Source of the DNA: Opitutia bacterium UBA957
GTDB taxonomy: Bacteria; Verrucomicrobiota; Verrucomicrobiia; Opitutales; UBA953
Length of the DNA stretch: 5,854 nucleotides
Assembly (NCBI GenBank): GCA_002293065.1
Contig: DBCN01000008.1
Coordinates: 1 to 5,854 of the forward strand
Direction: 5' to 3'
In this document: positions 5,060 to 5,854 of the stretch, piece by piece
Layout of the letters: the number at the start of each line of letters is the position of its first letter
Position numbering within the stretch: position 1 is the first letter of the stretch
Program-made: the position numbers and the translations under genes
Notes under the pieces: model-generated
Databases searched by the model: none
Told to the model about the DNA's origin: nothing
What the model saw: the letters and a program-made list of their open reading frames with translations, nothing else

Positions 5060-5854
5060 ATGGAACAGCTGCTCAACGACTTCCTCCTCTCAAAGGCTTG
5101 GTACTTCATCGCGGCCCGCGGGCTCACCGCGATCGTCATCCTGATGTCGATCGCCGCCTACGCGGTGCTCCTCGAACGCAAGGCTTCCGCTTGGATTCAA
5201 GGCCGCGTCGGCCCGAACCGCACCAACCACCCGCTCATCGCGTGGATTCCGTTCGTCGGCACCTTCCTGCAAAAAGGTGGCTTCATCCAGCCGGCCGCGG
5301 ACGGACTCAAGTTCCTCTTCAAGGAAGACCCGCTCCCGGGCCACGTCCGCAAGACGACCTACATCCTCGCGCCGATCGTGGCGCTCGCCCCGGCGCTCTT
5401 GGCGTTGGTCATGTTGCCGTTCGGCCGCCTGCCGACCGGCGAAGTGATCACGCTTTGTCCCGGCGCCGACATCGGCGTCCTCTTCATGTTCGCGATCAGC
5501 TCGCTCGGCGTGTACGGTATCGCGCTCGCCGGCTGGTCCGCCAACTCGAAGTACCCGTTCCTCGGCGCCGTCCGCGGCTCGGCCCAGCTCATCTCCTACG
5601 AACTCGCGATGGGCCTCTCGGTGCTCACGGTCTTCCTCGCGACGGCCACGGCCGACCAGGACAACGCGCTGAGCCTCGTCTCGATGGTGGATGCCCAGAA
5701 GGGGGTCTGGAACATCTTCTACCATCCGATCGCCGCGTTGGTCTTCCTCATCTGCATCTTCGCGGAAGCCAATCGCCACCCCTTTGACATGCCGGAATCC
5801 GAGACCGACCTCGTCGGCGGTTTCCACACCGAATACGGCTCGTTCAAGTTCGGC
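5060..5854 (+). CDS. nuoH: NADH-quinone oxidoreductase subunit H, C-terminus beyond window
   Basis: The first 265 residues of the complex I membrane subunit that, in this family, forms part of the quinone chamber and links the peripheral arm to the proton-pumping arm. Diagnostic segments are ERKASAWIQGRVGPNR (39-54), QPAADGLKFLFKED (77-90), GSAQLISYELAMGLS (about 172-186) and the conserved cytoplasmic loop EANRHPFDMPESETDLVGGF (236-255), followed by HTEYGSFKFG. Hydrophobic membrane spans are visible at about 16-37, 98-120, 138-158, 178-195 and 222-235. Family members usually have about 320-350 residues, so roughly the last quarter is missing at the window edge. ATG 5060 lies 7 bp after the nuoG stop with no obvious Shine-Dalgarno, which suggests co-transcription and possibly translational coupling. 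In the conserved loop the usual Glu before LV is Asp (D250). Confidence 0.96.
   Translation, partial: MEQLLNDFLLSKAWYFIAARGLTAIVILMSIAAYAVLLERKASAWIQGRVGPNRTNHPLIAWIPFVGTFLQKGGFIQPAADGLKFLFKEDPLPGHVRKTTYILAPIVALAPALLALVMLPFGRLPTGEVITLCPGADIGVLFMFAISSLGVYGIALAGWSANSKYPFLGAVRGSAQLISYELAMGLSVLTVFLATATADQDNALSLVSMVDAQKGVWNIFYHPIAALVFLICIFAEANRHPFDMPESETDLVGGFHTEYGSFKFG

Noticed and set aside
3805..5139. 444-codon minus-strand open frame opposite nuoG
   Set aside because: nuoG on the other strand is unmistakable. The antisense product is Gly/Arg/Glu/Val-rich low-complexity sequence typical of the complement of GC-rich codons.
5090..5827. 245-codon minus-strand and 229-codon plus-strand frames over nuoH
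   Set aside because: The NuoH frame carries all family motifs; the others are Arg/Asp/Glu-rich shadows.

Overview
The window is visibly GC-rich, with GC-ending codons in every gene. It joins two unrelated pieces of DNA that diverge from one AT-richer intergenic region. No rRNA, tRNA, CRISPR array, transposase or integrase gene was seen. The gene content suggests a Gram-negative, respiring bacterium. A two-partner-secretion adhesin with YDG repeats, a NuoG with an enlarged loop in its ferredoxin domain, and starts without Shine-Dalgarno sequences fit a verrucomicrobial (Opitutaceae-like) genome. That assignment is inference, not proof.

Left part (about 1-3020, minus strand). A single uninterrupted reading frame of 1006 codons runs off the left edge. 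It encodes the N-terminal part of a very large secreted protein: a signal peptide, a TPS (filamentous haemagglutinin N-terminal) domain, a glycine/serine/alanine-rich beta-helix-like stretch, a module I cannot assign (about residues 505-620), then tandem YDG-type repeats. Two complete repeats are in exact 90-residue (270-bp) register and a further one is cut by the window edge. The long open frames on the opposite strand here are shadows of this gene.

Middle (3021-3393). A non-coding divergent promoter region. It holds a good minus-strand -10 box (TATAAT), a 15-bp dyad TGAGCGTTTCGCTCA directly upstream of that box, and a second, inverted copy of 12 bp of this motif 5' of nuoG. It also holds two other small palindromes.

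Right part (3394-5854, plus strand). nuoG is complete and nuoH is cut by the right edge. They lie 7 bp apart and are evidently one transcription unit for respiratory complex I. NuoG belongs to the peripheral arm and carries ligands for one [2Fe-2S] and two [4Fe-4S] clusters. NuoH is the membrane subunit at the quinone-site junction. NuoG shows a 21-residue enlargement of the N1b binding loop, loss of all four N7 ligands at preserved spacing, and a short C-terminal domain.

I found no clearly new enzymatic system. The most unusual signals are the mirrored motif pair in the divergent promoter region and the modular, repeat-bearing giant adhesin.
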